DNA of 64,000 nucleotides from Coemansia sp. RSA 487 (Eukaryota; Kickxellomycota; Kickxellomycetes; Kickxellales; Kickxellaceae): the NCBI GenBank assembly GCA_027577595.1, contig JANBRJ010000064.1:34674-98673 (forward strand), written 5' to 3'. Below the pieces are notes generated by a model. It searched no databases, was not told the DNA's origin, and saw nothing but the letters and a program-made list of their open reading frames with translations. Position 1 is the first letter of the stretch. Every line of letters begins with the position of its first letter. Shown here in pieces: positions 20,010-29,028 of the stretch. The translations under genes were made by a program, and so were the position numbers.

Positions 20010-21554
20010 TTAGAGTTTGTATCGGAAATCTGGGTGGTTGTCGGCCAGATCGAGCACCTGTTCAGGCGTCAAGAGCGAGATGTCGGCGGGCGAGCGATCG
20101 CGCCTGGCGTTCTCCGAGCGCAAGATAATGTAGAGAACCAGCGTCGCAACGGCAGCCACCACCGTCATACCGAGACAGACCGAGTGGCCAAGCACAAACT
20201 TTGGACTGTCCTTGTCGCGGTACACAAAAGCTGTAGCCAACGGACCAAGTCCACCGACAGCAGACGAGAATGCGGCAGCCATGGCGGGCTTTGTGTTGCC
20301 TTGTAGGTTGGCCAGCATCCACGCAGGTGCATGGGCAGCTGGCTGCGGCGACGCAAAGCTGAACAAGAAAAGAGCGACCATGCGCGCAGCATTCGACTGC
20401 GACGCCAGCGCCAGAACAAAGCCAACGGCGGTAATTGCGTTGGAGAGCCACAGAGCGCGCGCAGAGCCGCCGGTCAAGCGTGCCACATACGCGATGCTTG
20501 CCATACCGGAGGTTGACATCAGGTTGGTCAGCGACGTCATTGCTTGCGCAGCCACCGGCGAAAACCCTTGGCTTGCGATGATTGTCGGTCCAAACATGCC
20601 GTTGACTTGCGTGGCTCCGTTCGCGCAGAAGGCAATAGCCGCCCAGAGCCATACTTTATGGTCGGCTACCGCCATTCCTATTTGCCGCAGGCTGACCGAC
20701 TGCGTGCTGGCCACTGTGTTCTGCCGCACCATGATGCGTGTTATCAGGAGCCGCTCCTCATCGGTGATAAAGGTAGCAGTGTCTGGGTAGTCTTGCAGGA
20801 CGCGCGGGCCAAGCGTCGACCAGACAGCGCTGCACGCTCCGGCGACAATGAATATCAGCTGCCACGATGCAATGTGGCTGCTGTGGATGGCTGACAGCCC
20901 GGAGCACAGCGGACCGACGAGGATCCCGCCGACGCCGGAGCTTGCAAAGAACCACCCGGTGCGCCGGCGCACGAGGTTCCGCGGATACCAGTATGAGATG
21001 TAGTACAGGCTTCCCGTCAGATACCCTGCTTGCACGGCGCCGAAGGCAAAGCGTAAGCCGGCCAGGTCGCCAGGCGTCCTTGACAGAGCCATAAACATAA
21101 CCACTGCTGACCACGCCGCCATAGATGCGCTGAGCCACCAGCGCGGCTGTGTCCGCTTGAGAATTATATTCGATGGCAGCTGGAAAAGGAAGCTTCCGAT
21201 GTAGTAGGCACCCAGAGCTACATTGATGTCGTATCCGCTGAGCCCCAAGTCGTCCGTCAACCCCGCTACCTTGGCGTACGATAGTGCCATCTTGTTGATC
21301 GAGTCCAGTGCGTAGCCGATGCACAGGTACAGCAGCAGTCGTCGGTCGCACTTGCGTACATACGAGGCAAGAACTCCCTTGTCCTTTTCCGTCAGCTCCA
21401 GAGGCTTGTTGACATCGCCTGCTTCGCTCTCTCTGCATTCTCTACTTTCGCTAGCTGACATGCTTGCGATTGCTGGTCTGCGGTTAAGCGGCTGGCGTTC
21501 ATCCATGCTTCTGGTTGAGTATTGGTGTTGATCGGATGGCGGGGGTGGCGGCAT
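20010..21554 (-). CDS. Major facilitator transporter, anion:cation symporter (Dal5-like) type
   Basis: A 514-residue membrane protein with about 12 hydrophobic segments, starting at the ATG at 21554 (MPPPPPSDQHQYS); the frame upstream to a TTG is non-conserved. Motifs fit the ACS subfamily of MFS: CIGYALDSINKMALSYA in helix 1, LPSNIILKRTQPRWWLS in the loop 2-3 region, RFAFGAVQAGYLTGSLYYIS, and YPRNLVRRRTGWFFASSGVGG. The central loop has LGPRVLQDYPDTATFITDEER. Fungal relatives import organic acids, vitamins such as nicotinate or pantothenate, or allantoate; the substrate cannot be told from sequence. It is divergently paired with the DM9 gene. Confidence 0.87.
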   Translation of the reverse strand: MPPPPPSDQHQYSTRSMDERQPLNRRPAIASMSASESRECRESEAGDVNKPLELTEKDKGVLASYVRKCDRRLLLYLCIGYALDSINKMALSYAKVAGLTDDLGLSGYDINVALGAYYIGSFLFQLPSNIILKRTQPRWWLSASMAAWSAVVMFMALSRTPGDLAGLRFAFGAVQAGYLTGSLYYISYWYPRNLVRRRTGWFFASSGVGGILVGPLCSGLSAIHSSHIASWQLIFIVAGACSAVWSTLGPRVLQDYPDTATFITDEERLLITRIMVRQNTVASTQSVSLRQIGMAVADHKVWLWAAIAFCANGATQVNGMFGPTIIASQGFSPVAAQAMTSLTNLMSTSGMASIAYVARLTGGSARALWLSNAITAVGFVLALASQSNAARMVALFLFSFASPQPAAHAPAWMLANLQGNTKPAMAAAFSSAVGGLGPLATAFVYRDKDSPKFVLGHSVCLGMTVVAAVATLVLYIILRSENARRDRSPADISLLTPEQVLDLADNHPDFRYKL

Positions 21555-22150
21555 CTTTGCACTTATAACAGATTGATGCAAAAGGCAGTAAACAGCCAAT
21601 AAGTGCAATTATGTATGAAATGTAGATAAGCAATGGATAATATATCTCTATCAAGTGCTAAAGTGATAAAAAAGAATATACAGAATGCATTGGAATGGGC
21701 AATAGGAGAGAGAAAGATGAAGGTTGGCACTGTGACACACTCCCTCTTTCTATGTTGCCATCTCCTTCACATCTCAAATCTCCACGTAACATCATCTAGC
21801 CAAGAGCTTTTTGACAGATAGGGTAAAAAAAAATAATGATGCTGAGAAGCCAGGTGCTGGACGACACGTGTCCTATGTGTCTTCTGAGAGCTAATTAATT
21901 TGAACTGCGTCAATAACGAGTCAAGCGATGTTGATTCTTGTTCAAGGATAAGGGGGAAGGCGATCTTTTAGAAATACAAATATAATCGAAAGCGCATTGC
22001 ATTTGCTGCAATCAAAACGAGAATCTCAAGCTTCCCCCTCCTCTATCTCTCTCTTCACGCTTGCTCAAATAGCCTCCTATCTTTCTTGTTCATCCACTTT
22101 TCTGTATATATCCTCTCCTCCAAGCGAAATCCATTCGACATTCAAAACAA
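21555..22150. promoter_or_regulatory. Divergent promoter, MFS transporter / DM9 protein, with palindromic E-box
   Basis: About 600 bases. A perfect 10-base palindrome GACACGTGTC lies at 21863-21872 with CACGTG at its core. A long CT-rich tract at about 22030-22110 lies upstream of the DM9 ATG, typical of highly expressed fungal genes. No gene is visible. Confidence 0.42.
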
Positions 22151-22648
22151 ATGAGCAACCAACTGAACACCGAGGACAACGGAGGTTTGCGGTGGGTCGA
22201 TGCAAGCAACGGCCAGATCCCACAGGGCGCACTTGCCCAAGGCGTCGACAATACAGGCCAGCTCCTGTTCATTGCCCGCGGCGCATACAAGGGCGGAATA
22301 CACCCAGGAAAAGCAGCACCGCATGTACCGGACGGCGGGTTCCAGCTGAGCTGGGGCGGGCGGGCGCACTCGCTCAACAAATACCAAGTATTGTGCGGCG
22401 ACATTGAGCGCACTCGCTGGGTGCCTGTGCGAGGGTCCGTGCAAAGCCTGCTAGATAGGAAAATTCATCTGGTGCATGGCGGGAATGAGGCTGACGGCTC
22501 GACGCCGCTGTTTGTCGCCAAGACGCAAGTGGGCGGTGCGGTGACTCTGGGCAAAAGCGGCTCACATATTTGTGCTGGCATGAGCTATCCAGACGCTACT
22601 GGTGCTGAGCAGAACGAATCGAAATACTTGGTGCTGGCATACGCGTAG
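22151..22648 (+). CDS. DM9-repeat (DUF3421) protein
   Basis: A 165-residue protein made almost wholly of two DM9-type repeats. It shows LRWVDASNGQIPQGALAQG, then LLFIARGAYKGGIHPGKA, then AHSLNKYQVLCGD, which is the normal order of a DUF3421 domain (Trp-Gly start, Phe-Ile-Ala-Arg-x-x-Tyr, His-Pro-Gly-Lys, and a Tyr-x-Val-Leu end). The second half repeats it: WVPVRGSV, PLFVAKT, GAVTLGKSGSHICAG, SKYLVLAY. No signal peptide is present, so it is cytosolic. DM9 proteins in insects and molluscs include mannose-binding lectins linked to infection responses; the fungal role is unknown. The complete two-repeat form agrees with a single compact domain. Confidence 0.85.
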   Translation: MSNQLNTEDNGGLRWVDASNGQIPQGALAQGVDNTGQLLFIARGAYKGGIHPGKAAPHVPDGGFQLSWGGRAHSLNKYQVLCGDIERTRWVPVRGSVQSLLDRKIHLVHGGNEADGSTPLFVAKTQVGGAVTLGKSGSHICAGMSYPDATGAEQNESKYLVLAYA

Positions 22649-22742
22649 TTTCTCTGGTTTCATATTAAATAAAGAAAAGAAAAAAGAAAGTGACTACAAT
22701 AATAATGGATGTTGTGTTTTGAGCAGTGGTGCTATGTCTGCT

Positions 22743-23666
22743 TCATGTTTGCCCGCCCAGGTGCTGTGACCACCATTGTCTGAACGGCACGTAGCCTACG
22801 TTTATCCCGGCTCTCTCAAGCGCTCCAGTTGACATTTGGGCGTTCTTCGGACGCTCCACACCATCGCTCTTTTGCTGCTCCGTCAGCGGCACCAGTGTGA
22901 CGTCGCTGATTTTGAGGATGTCGGCCAGAACCACACACATATCGTACCTGGTCAGCATCTCCGTTGGCGCAAACTGGAACACACCTGCAATATCTGCACG
23001 CTTATCGCTGCAGCTCTTTGCTGTCATGTCCACAAGCACCCTGGCGACATCGTCGATACACACGGGGAACCTGTGCTGCCACGCATCGACCTCGACAGTC
23101 TTGCCACGACTCTGGTCAAGCATCTTGATTATCCCGCCAAACGTGGACTCTGCAGGATCCACAGTCTTGCCATACAACAGAGGCACACGCAAGACCGCCG
23201 CTGCAGCGGGGCACGCGTCCAGAACAGCACGCTCTCCGTCAAGCTTTGTCTGTCCGTAAAAGTTCAGCGGATTCGGCTCGCTTTCCTCTGTGTACGGCGG
23301 GTTGCGTCCGTCAAACACGTATTCTGTCGATACATACATAAAGAACGCCCCTGCTTCGCGTGCCAAGCGTGCAAGTTGTCCAGACACGGTTACGTTGAGC
23401 AGCTCGGCGCTCGCGCGGTTGGCTGCGGCTGCTTGCGGGTTCTTTTCAACCGCACAGTGGATTATAGCGTTTGGTCGTTCGCTGGCTATAAATTCCTTGG
23501 TTGCCTCGTAGTTGGTCAGATCCAGCGCAACCAGGCCACCGGCAGCTCTTCGGAACGCTGTGCCAATGACATTGTATCCACAGCGTTTGGCTTCCTTGAC
23601 CACGGCGCGACCCAGCAGCCCGGATGCGCCAGTCACAACTACCTTTATCTGACTGTTTTGGCTCAT
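22743..23666 (-). CDS. MAT2B-like NAD(P)-binding regulatory protein of methionine adenosyltransferase
   Basis: A 307-residue short-chain dehydrogenase-like protein of the RmlD/MAT2B group. The Rossmann motif VVTGASGLLGRAVV lies at about residues 10-23, STEYVFDG near 113-120, and the YxxxK pair is Tyr137 and Lys141 (YGQTKLDGE). The combination of RRAAGGLVALDLTN, IIHCAVEKNP, AELLNVTVSGQLA and DAWQHRFPVCIDDVAR is close to MAT2B, the beta subunit that tunes S-adenosylmethionine synthesis, rather than to bacterial dTDP-rhamnose reductases. The catalytic alpha subunit is not in this window. Head-to-head with LCMT1, a SAM user, 336 bases apart. A rhamnose-pathway reductase is the alternative. Confidence 0.85.
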   Translation of the reverse strand: MSQNSQIKVVVTGASGLLGRAVVKEAKRCGYNVIGTAFRRAAGGLVALDLTNYEATKEFIASERPNAIIHCAVEKNPQAAAANRASAELLNVTVSGQLARLAREAGAFFMYVSTEYVFDGRNPPYTEESEPNPLNFYGQTKLDGERAVLDACPAAAAVLRVPLLYGKTVDPAESTFGGIIKMLDQSRGKTVEVDAWQHRFPVCIDDVARVLVDMTAKSCSDKRADIAGVFQFAPTEMLTRYDMCVVLADILKISDVTLVPLTEQQKSDGVERPKNAQMSTGALERAGINVGYVPFRQWWSQHLGGQT

Positions 23667-24002
23667 TTGTCGATATTTAACGAATAGGTAAACCTGCTGT
23701 AGTAAGAGCTGGGGATCCCTGGCAAAAGAAATAAAAGGCGCAGAAACAAAGAGCTGAAAGACGGATGGATGAACGAACGCTTTGCTGGCTCTTCAGACGA
23801 ACGCTTTCATACCCTAATCCGCATCCACCATCATCTTTGCATTGGCTCAAAGCTGACTTTTGGCTGGCAAAAGTCTTTTTTGCTTCCCTTCAGCTCCGTC
23901 GTCTGCACTGGTACTGCACGTTTACTGTATTATTCACTTGTTTAAGAAGACGAGAAAAGGCCAAAACTGATAGCCACTACAACAGAATTATCAAGACCTT
24001 GC
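23667..24002. promoter_or_regulatory. Divergent promoter between the MAT2B-like and LCMT1 genes
   Basis: The 336 bases separate the two start codons and must hold both promoters. No unambiguous TATA box. The pairing of a SAM-synthesis regulator with a SAM-dependent methyltransferase suggests shared control. Confidence 0.4.
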
Positions 24003-25022
24003 ATGGAGAACAGAGCGCCGGGACGCCGTAGCCCAAATAACAACAGCGACGCAGCAGTCCAGGAAACTAGCAACGACGCCGCAGTCAGCAGAGAGTCAGC
24101 AGCGCGACTCGGGTACATCGACGACCCGTGGATTGGGTCGTTTGTCAAGTATCCGCAGCGGCGCGCCCCGCTGATCAACCGTGGCACGTACAGCCGGTTC
24201 CACGGCATTCAATGTGCGCTTAAGCGGTTTGCCGAGGCGATCCACTCGACCCAGGAGCCGCAAACAGCAGGCGACGCTTCAGTGATCGGCCAAGTAGTTG
24301 TGCTTGGCGCAGGGATGGATACCTCATTCTTTTTGCTGCCTGAGAAGCAGCGGACGGCCGTTCGGTTCTTTGAAATCGACTTTCCAGACATTACCGCAAA
24401 AAAGGCAGCAACCATTTGGCGCAAACGCGCCTTGCGCTCGATGCTCCCCGCTGACACCGCAGTAGTCGCTGGCGGAACCGAATTGCACTCGAATACATTC
24501 AACTTGCTAGCGGCTGATCTGCGCGACTTTGAATCAACTGTTGTCCCCAAACTGCACAGCCGTGGGTTCGATAGCTCCCGTCCTACTTTATTCATCAGCG
24601 AATGCGTGCTCATATATCTGGACCCTGAGCACTCGGATGCCATCCTCGACTGGATTACGCACAATGTGCCCAGCGCCGGAATCATCACATACGAGCAAAT
24701 TCTGCCTGATGACCGGTTTGGCCAGATGATGATCGAGAATCTACGGTCCCGCGGCCTGGAGCTCCGCGGTTTGCATGCGTACCCTACGCTCGAGTCCACA
24801 GCCCAACGGTTTCTATCCCGCGGCTGGCACACGGCACGCGCTGTTGATTTGGCCGACTACCACGATACTTGCGTCGAGCCCAGCGAGCGTGAGCGTCTCG
24901 CGCGCATTGAATTCCTGGACGAGTGGGAGGAGTTCAGGCTGCTCGCCCGTCACTATGCCTTCACATTTGCATGCACTAGCGACTCGCATCCATTTACTAC
25001 TGCCTTAAAATATCTTTTATAA
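24003..25022 (+). CDS. Leucine carboxyl methyltransferase 1 (PP2A methyltransferase)
   Basis: Methylates the C-terminal leucine of the PP2A catalytic subunit, using SAM, and so controls which regulatory subunits bind. The 339 residues hold the family features in order: LGYIDDPWIGSFVKY, RAPLINRGTYSR, the SAM loop VVLGAGMDTSFF near residue 100, RFFEIDFPDI, LLAADLRDF, FISECVLIYLDPEHSD and the tail LDEWEEFRLLARHYAFTFA. All are diagnostic of LCMT1/Ppm1 and not of the larger LCMT2/Tyw4, which adds a kelch-like domain missing here. The N-terminal 35 residues are low-complexity. Head-to-head with the MAT2B-like gene. Confidence 0.94.
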   Translation: MENRAPGRRSPNNNSDAAVQETSNDAAVSRESAARLGYIDDPWIGSFVKYPQRRAPLINRGTYSRFHGIQCALKRFAEAIHSTQEPQTAGDASVIGQVVVLGAGMDTSFFLLPEKQRTAVRFFEIDFPDITAKKAATIWRKRALRSMLPADTAVVAGGTELHSNTFNLLAADLRDFESTVVPKLHSRGFDSSRPTLFISECVLIYLDPEHSDAILDWITHNVPSAGIITYEQILPDDRFGQMMIENLRSRGLELRGLHAYPTLESTAQRFLSRGWHTARAVDLADYHDTCVEPSERERLARIEFLDEWEEFRLLARHYAFTFACTSDSHPFTTALKYLL

Positions 25023-25110
25023 AAGCCGCTAAGTCTGTATTCATGTTGATGCAAATAAATATAATATTTAAAAAACAACTAACTTGTAATGAGGTTGCCT
25101 ATTTTTCTCT

Positions 25111-25656
25111 CTACACGAGGAAAGCAAAAACAAGGAATGCTACGCCTATACCTCCCGTGAAAGCATTAAATATTGTGACAACGAGAAACGCAGTATGACC
25201 GGAAATATTCGGCGTCTTCCGCGTACCCTGGATCTCGATGTCATTGCCGTACTGGTTTTTGTACAGAGCTTCCAACACAGAGTCCGAAAACAAGAAGCAC
25301 ATCATGACAATGTACAGGATACCAATGCAAAAGAACGTAACAGGATTGCTGTCAGGAAACTTGAAGTGCCATACCCACCGATTTCCAGGCTGAAAGCACC
25401 ACGCAACACAAAGAGCCCAGAACAGGCAGCACACATGCTTGGCTATCTGTGCGTTATATGAAAACTCTCCAAGCCACGTACACACATATACGCCAATTAT
25501 ACATGTTGACGCTAGCGTCATGAGAAACACAAGCCAAGCAGCTACAACGAACGCTGTTTTTCGTGGTGGTGCTACCGGGTCTGTGCTCGCTGGCGCTGGA
25601 TCTCCAGCCTCCTCAACCACTGGTGCCTCATTTCCTTCCACATCTTCGCTTGGCAT
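25111..25656 (-). CDS. Four-helix membrane protein of unknown function
   Basis: A 181-residue protein with an acidic, Pro-rich N-terminus (MPSEDVEGNEAPVVEEAGDP) and four hydrophobic helices: VVAAWLVFLMTLASTCIIGVY, HVCCLFWALCVAWCF, VTFFCIGILYIVMMCFLF and FLVVTIFNAFTGGIGVAFLV. A polar loop with GNDIEIQGTRKTPN separates helices 3 and 4. The layout (cytosolic N-terminus and four helices) is like MARVEL-type or tetraspan membrane-organising proteins, but I see no decisive motif. Convergent with LCMT1, 88 bases between stops. Confidence 0.66.
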   Translation of the reverse strand: MPSEDVEGNEAPVVEEAGDPAPASTDPVAPPRKTAFVVAAWLVFLMTLASTCIIGVYVCTWLGEFSYNAQIAKHVCCLFWALCVAWCFQPGNRWVWHFKFPDSNPVTFFCIGILYIVMMCFLFSDSVLEALYKNQYGNDIEIQGTRKTPNISGHTAFLVVTIFNAFTGGIGVAFLVFAFLV

Positions 25657-26885
25657 TTTATTATTATTCTACCTTGTTGGCTTTAAATATTCGGGGCGGT
25701 TATTCGCTTTTTATGTAGCCGTGCTCCTTTATCCGCTTTTTATTTTGACTGTATCTTGTTGTACTAGTAAAGAATTTGTACAGTAATAAATAGCCTAGCT
25801 ACTAACTGAATATCTTCTATAGAAGTATAAACTATAAATATGCAAATAGCTAGACTGTAAAAGTAAAGACAAAAGATGAAAGAAAACACATGTTTGCTCT
25901 AACCACAACTGTCCTATTCCTCCATTCTGTTCTTAATAAAGTTGTACATTTAGAATATGTGTGTCTCTTTGAACTCCGCCTTTATACAAAATGTACAGGC
26001 TTATAAAGAAAATGTCCATTTGACACAACAAATAGCCAAAAGAAAAAAGATTTATAGAAATAAAAAGAACACTTTATTCAAATGAGCGCACGCAATCCAT
26101 AAAGAATCGCTGTTTTTTGCACATGTGGATATTTACACTCTATTGCTTAATCGAGTAAAAAAAAGAACAGATAGCACAGCATTTAATATGGCTTTTTGCC
26201 AGCTTGTTTTTATGAAAACCCTGCTATTTAGTGCTTGGTTTAAACATTTTGCATTTTAGTGTTCTCTTTCACTGTGAAAAACAGCAAAAAGTTGGAAATA
26301 TCAGCGCCTTCTCCCCTCAAGCAATTGTACATTTTGGCGTATTTTTTATTTCACAGTTAATATGTAGTAATTGCTAAACATGTTTGTTGGAACCTATGCA
26401 CATGCTTACCTGCCTTCAACTTCTAATCTACCAACGGTAATAACTATACCTCTTGAAAACGTGTAAAAAGGGAAAAACGCACCCTCAAACTTTGTACACG
26501 TATGTGTTTGTAAGGAGCCTTTCTATTTCATATTGCTTTTGCTCGATTTAGCCTTTGATCCACATGTCAGCGGATTCCTCCAGCTTGTTTTCCATTTTAA
26601 TCGCCCTTATACTCTATATGTAAAGGAGGTGTTGCTAATGACAAAATCCCCTTTGAAAATATATACGTGCCCCATCTCTATCTGCGAACATGCGTGTTTT
26701 CAAAGTAAGCATGTATAAATTGGTTTGACCTCAATACAGTGCTGACCATTTACAAATAATAGGATGGTTGAGATTTGTGACTATAAAGACACACGAGTTT
26801 TTCATTAAGAAACTAATATTTTACTACAATTATTCTTCCTATTCTGCTCTTGAATAAATAAAAAACCCATCAAACACTTGCACAA
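25657..26885. other. Gene-free AT-rich interval
   Basis: About 1.2 kb. Only short frames occur (for example a TTG-initiated 61-codon frame at 26533-26718) and none has recognisable features. Its start includes the promoter of the four-helix membrane protein. Confidence 0.4.
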
Positions 26886-27352
26886 ATGATTACTACCGAT
26901 AGCCAACTTATGGTCAATACTATTAACTTGATAGCCTGTAAGAAAGTCGTGCTTTCAATAAAGTATCAATGACATTAAAGTACACATTAGCCAGTAAACA
27001 GGGAAGATGAAAGACATAGAACTGTATTGTCTTCCTCGTAAGGTAGCTTCCAAAAAGATGAAAATAGATCCAACGAAAAAACTTTACGCAATTGTAAACA
27101 AAGGGGCTTTGGCATTCTTTTAATATTACCAAAGCAAATCTTAGCTATGAAAAGAATATTGTGTCTGCTTATGTATTTATTGATGGCAAAATCTATGGAA
27201 ATGTCAACGATGCATTTTCATTTTCCCCATATACAATTTCTAAATCTAGAAAGCCCTGTATAAGCTACGGCAAAATTTCTATTAGTCCCAAGCATACATA
27301 TTTGCAATTTAATATTGACAGTGATTCCACTATTGTTGTCAAGATTCTTCCC
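26886..27352 (+). pseudogene. Decayed double ubiquitin-like-fold family member D
   Basis: Homology to the family is spread over three frames. ATG at 26886 opens a frame with TINLIACKKVVLSIKYQ, matching the first two strands of paralog C. A frame shift then leads into INDIKVHISQ, a stop, and TGKMKDIELY, which matches IDDVKKLMLSKTSLDKEDIDLY of paralog E in position. A second shift near 27090 leads into NITKANLSYEKNI and DGKIYGNVNDAF, and finally DSDSTIVVKILP, the counterpart of DSGSTIIVKIVP in paralog C. At least one nonsense codon (26995-26997) and two frame changes make this a relic. It sits 476 bases before the intact paralog E in the same orientation, which suggests an old tandem duplication. 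Confidence 0.6.
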
Positions 27353-27827
27353 GGCATTCAGGATTGTAATTATTCAGGTATATTATTGCATTCAATTTCG
27401 CATATTTTCAAACGAGTACCATGCATTTTTTTCGCAGATGGGCACTACTTTAAGACCCGATACTAGAAATAAAATAATAATGGTTACTTCTTTCTTTGAT
27501 GGGGACACAAAGCAGACATTTTCTTTATAGTTCTCTTTGAAAAAAGCAAACAAATTTAAACAAATAAGGATTTTTTTACAGTCAAACCTACCCAGTCAAT
27601 TGCGTCAGAAATTCTTTCAAACAATACAAATAAAAATAACCAACTGTTTTTTTACGTTTTCATCAAGCATTCCATAGACAACCTATCCTGCTCGCGCAGG
27701 GAAAAGCTATAAAACCTTGAAGTGTTTCCATTCAAAATTGCATCTAACAATGCATTGACAATATTGTTTTACCTAAGGATATTTGCATATTTAATTGTTT
27801 AATTATTAGCAATACCACAAGCTAAAA
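27353..27827. promoter_or_regulatory. Upstream region of family gene E
   Basis: AT-rich spacer. A TATTTAA lies at 27788-27794, 34 bases before the ATG of gene E. The residual open frame of the relic runs to about 27466 without homology. Confidence 0.35.
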
Positions 27828-28316
27828 ATGAGCAAGGTCGTTGTCAGGACGGTTAGTGTTAAAACCAAGAACAAAGTCATCTTCAGCTTTGACCTAACTA
27901 ACCCTAGTAACGATACAAAAATTGATGACGTGAAGAAACTGATGCTTAGCAAGACAAGCTTGGATAAGGAGGACATTGATCTTTACCATGTTTCCTTTTA
28001 CAGCAAACGAACAAAGCCATTACCAAATATGCGGCTTAACGAGCTTGCAAAAGCCAAGCATTTGACCCTATGGTGCAACATTATAAAAGTAAAGTATCGA
28101 TTTGGTTCCGCATCTAGTACATTATATTCTTTCATCGATGACAAGGTAATGGATGATGTTGAGGAATTCCTATTCATAAAGCATATCAAGGTTCCATCTG
28201 GTAAGAAAACCAAGGCTGCCTGCAACAGTAAAGTGTTTAAACCATCCGATACATTTTTATCCTGTGGATTGGACAGTGAAATTACCATTAATGCTGAACT
28301 TGAAGACACAAAGTAA
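27828..28316 (+). CDS. Double ubiquitin-like-fold family protein E (unrecognised family)
   Basis: A 162-residue intact paralog of genes A and C, on the opposite strand and 17 kb away. It starts with a strand (VVVRTVSVKTKNKV), then FSFDLTNPSND, a helix IDDVKKLMLSK, EDIDLYHVSFY, LPNMRLNEL and LTLWCNIIKVKY. The second half repeats the order, with SSTLYSFIDDKVMDDVEEFL as strand plus helix, the Gly-Lys turn PSGKKTKA, the loop KVFKPSDTFL and a closing strand EITINAEL. This is the clearest member for the tandem beta-grasp reading: both halves look like ubiquitin's strand-strand-helix-strand-strand layout with the usual large hydrophobics. There is no terminal Gly-Gly, so if ubiquitin-like it would be a non-conjugating type. 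Function unknown. Confidence 0.65.
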   Translation: MSKVVVRTVSVKTKNKVIFSFDLTNPSNDTKIDDVKKLMLSKTSLDKEDIDLYHVSFYSKRTKPLPNMRLNELAKAKHLTLWCNIIKVKYRFGSASSTLYSFIDDKVMDDVEEFLFIKHIKVPSGKKTKAACNSKVFKPSDTFLSCGLDSEITINAELEDTK

Positions 28317-28386
28317 TATTTATCGTGTAGTAGCGTTTTCAGTATAATAAAAAGCTGTGTCTGGAAAACTAAACAATAAAACCACT

Positions 28387-29028
28387 TTACTCGGCAGAAT
28401 ACGATGCAAGAGAGGGGTTGGCCAGCATTTTCTTGTACACCTTGTTTATTCCCGGTGTGTTTTCCTCGCTAAAGAGCTCGAGCAATTCGGGAGCCACGCT
28501 GTAAAAGGTAGAACGCATCGAGTAGACGCCTGCAAAGGCGGCAATATCAACATACGTGGTTTCTGAGCCAAAATAGTGGCCATTGGATCCATTCTCTTTC
28601 AGCACCTTTTCGTGCATTCTGGTTACGTACCCGGCGACTGATTTAAGCTTATTCTGAAGCGCATCCTTGGCTTCTTCGTTTGCAGCAAACTTTATTTGTC
28701 CGCAAAGGTCGTTTATGTCTTTAATGTGTGAACGTAGCTCATTCTGGCGAGCCACAGCCTTTAAATCGTCTGGCTTGAAGTAAAACCCATGCTTTGCCGC
28801 TAGGTACTGCTCAATAGCCAAAGATTCGCCTAGAACAAACGGCTCATCGCTCGAAGCGCTGCTTGAGCTTTCAATAAGCACTGGGACCTTGCCGACTGGC
28901 TGTGCGTCCTTTTCTTGGGGCCAGGCTGGTGACTCCAGCTTCCAGTCAGCACCGCTTAAAGTAAGGAGCACTTTGGTTGTCTCGGCACGGGCGGCAATGG
29001 GGAAGTAGCGTAGAGTGTACGAAGACAT
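28387..29028 (-). CDS. Sigma-like glutathione S-transferase 1 of the tandem cluster
   Basis: A 213-residue cytosolic GST. The N-terminal thioredoxin-like domain begins SSYTLRYFPIAARAE, with the probable catalytic Tyr at residue 8, cis-Pro in QPVGKVPVL, and SLAIEQYLAAKHG. The helical domain has RQNELRSHIKDI, HEKVLKENGSNGHYFG and a DIAAFAG helix containing the conserved Asp. Sigma-type GSTs detoxify electrophiles or reduce peroxides using glutathione. The gene is 70 bases from family gene E, convergent with it. A GCTAGC-TATA arrangement lies at 29159-29174 upstream. Substrate unknown. Confidence 0.9.
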   Translation of the reverse strand: MSSYTLRYFPIAARAETTKVLLTLSGADWKLESPAWPQEKDAQPVGKVPVLIESSSSASSDEPFVLGESLAIEQYLAAKHGFYFKPDDLKAVARQNELRSHIKDINDLCGQIKFAANEEAKDALQNKLKSVAGYVTRMHEKVLKENGSNGHYFGSETTYVDIAAFAGVYSMRSTFYSVAPELLELFSEENTPGINKVYKKMLANPSLASYSAE

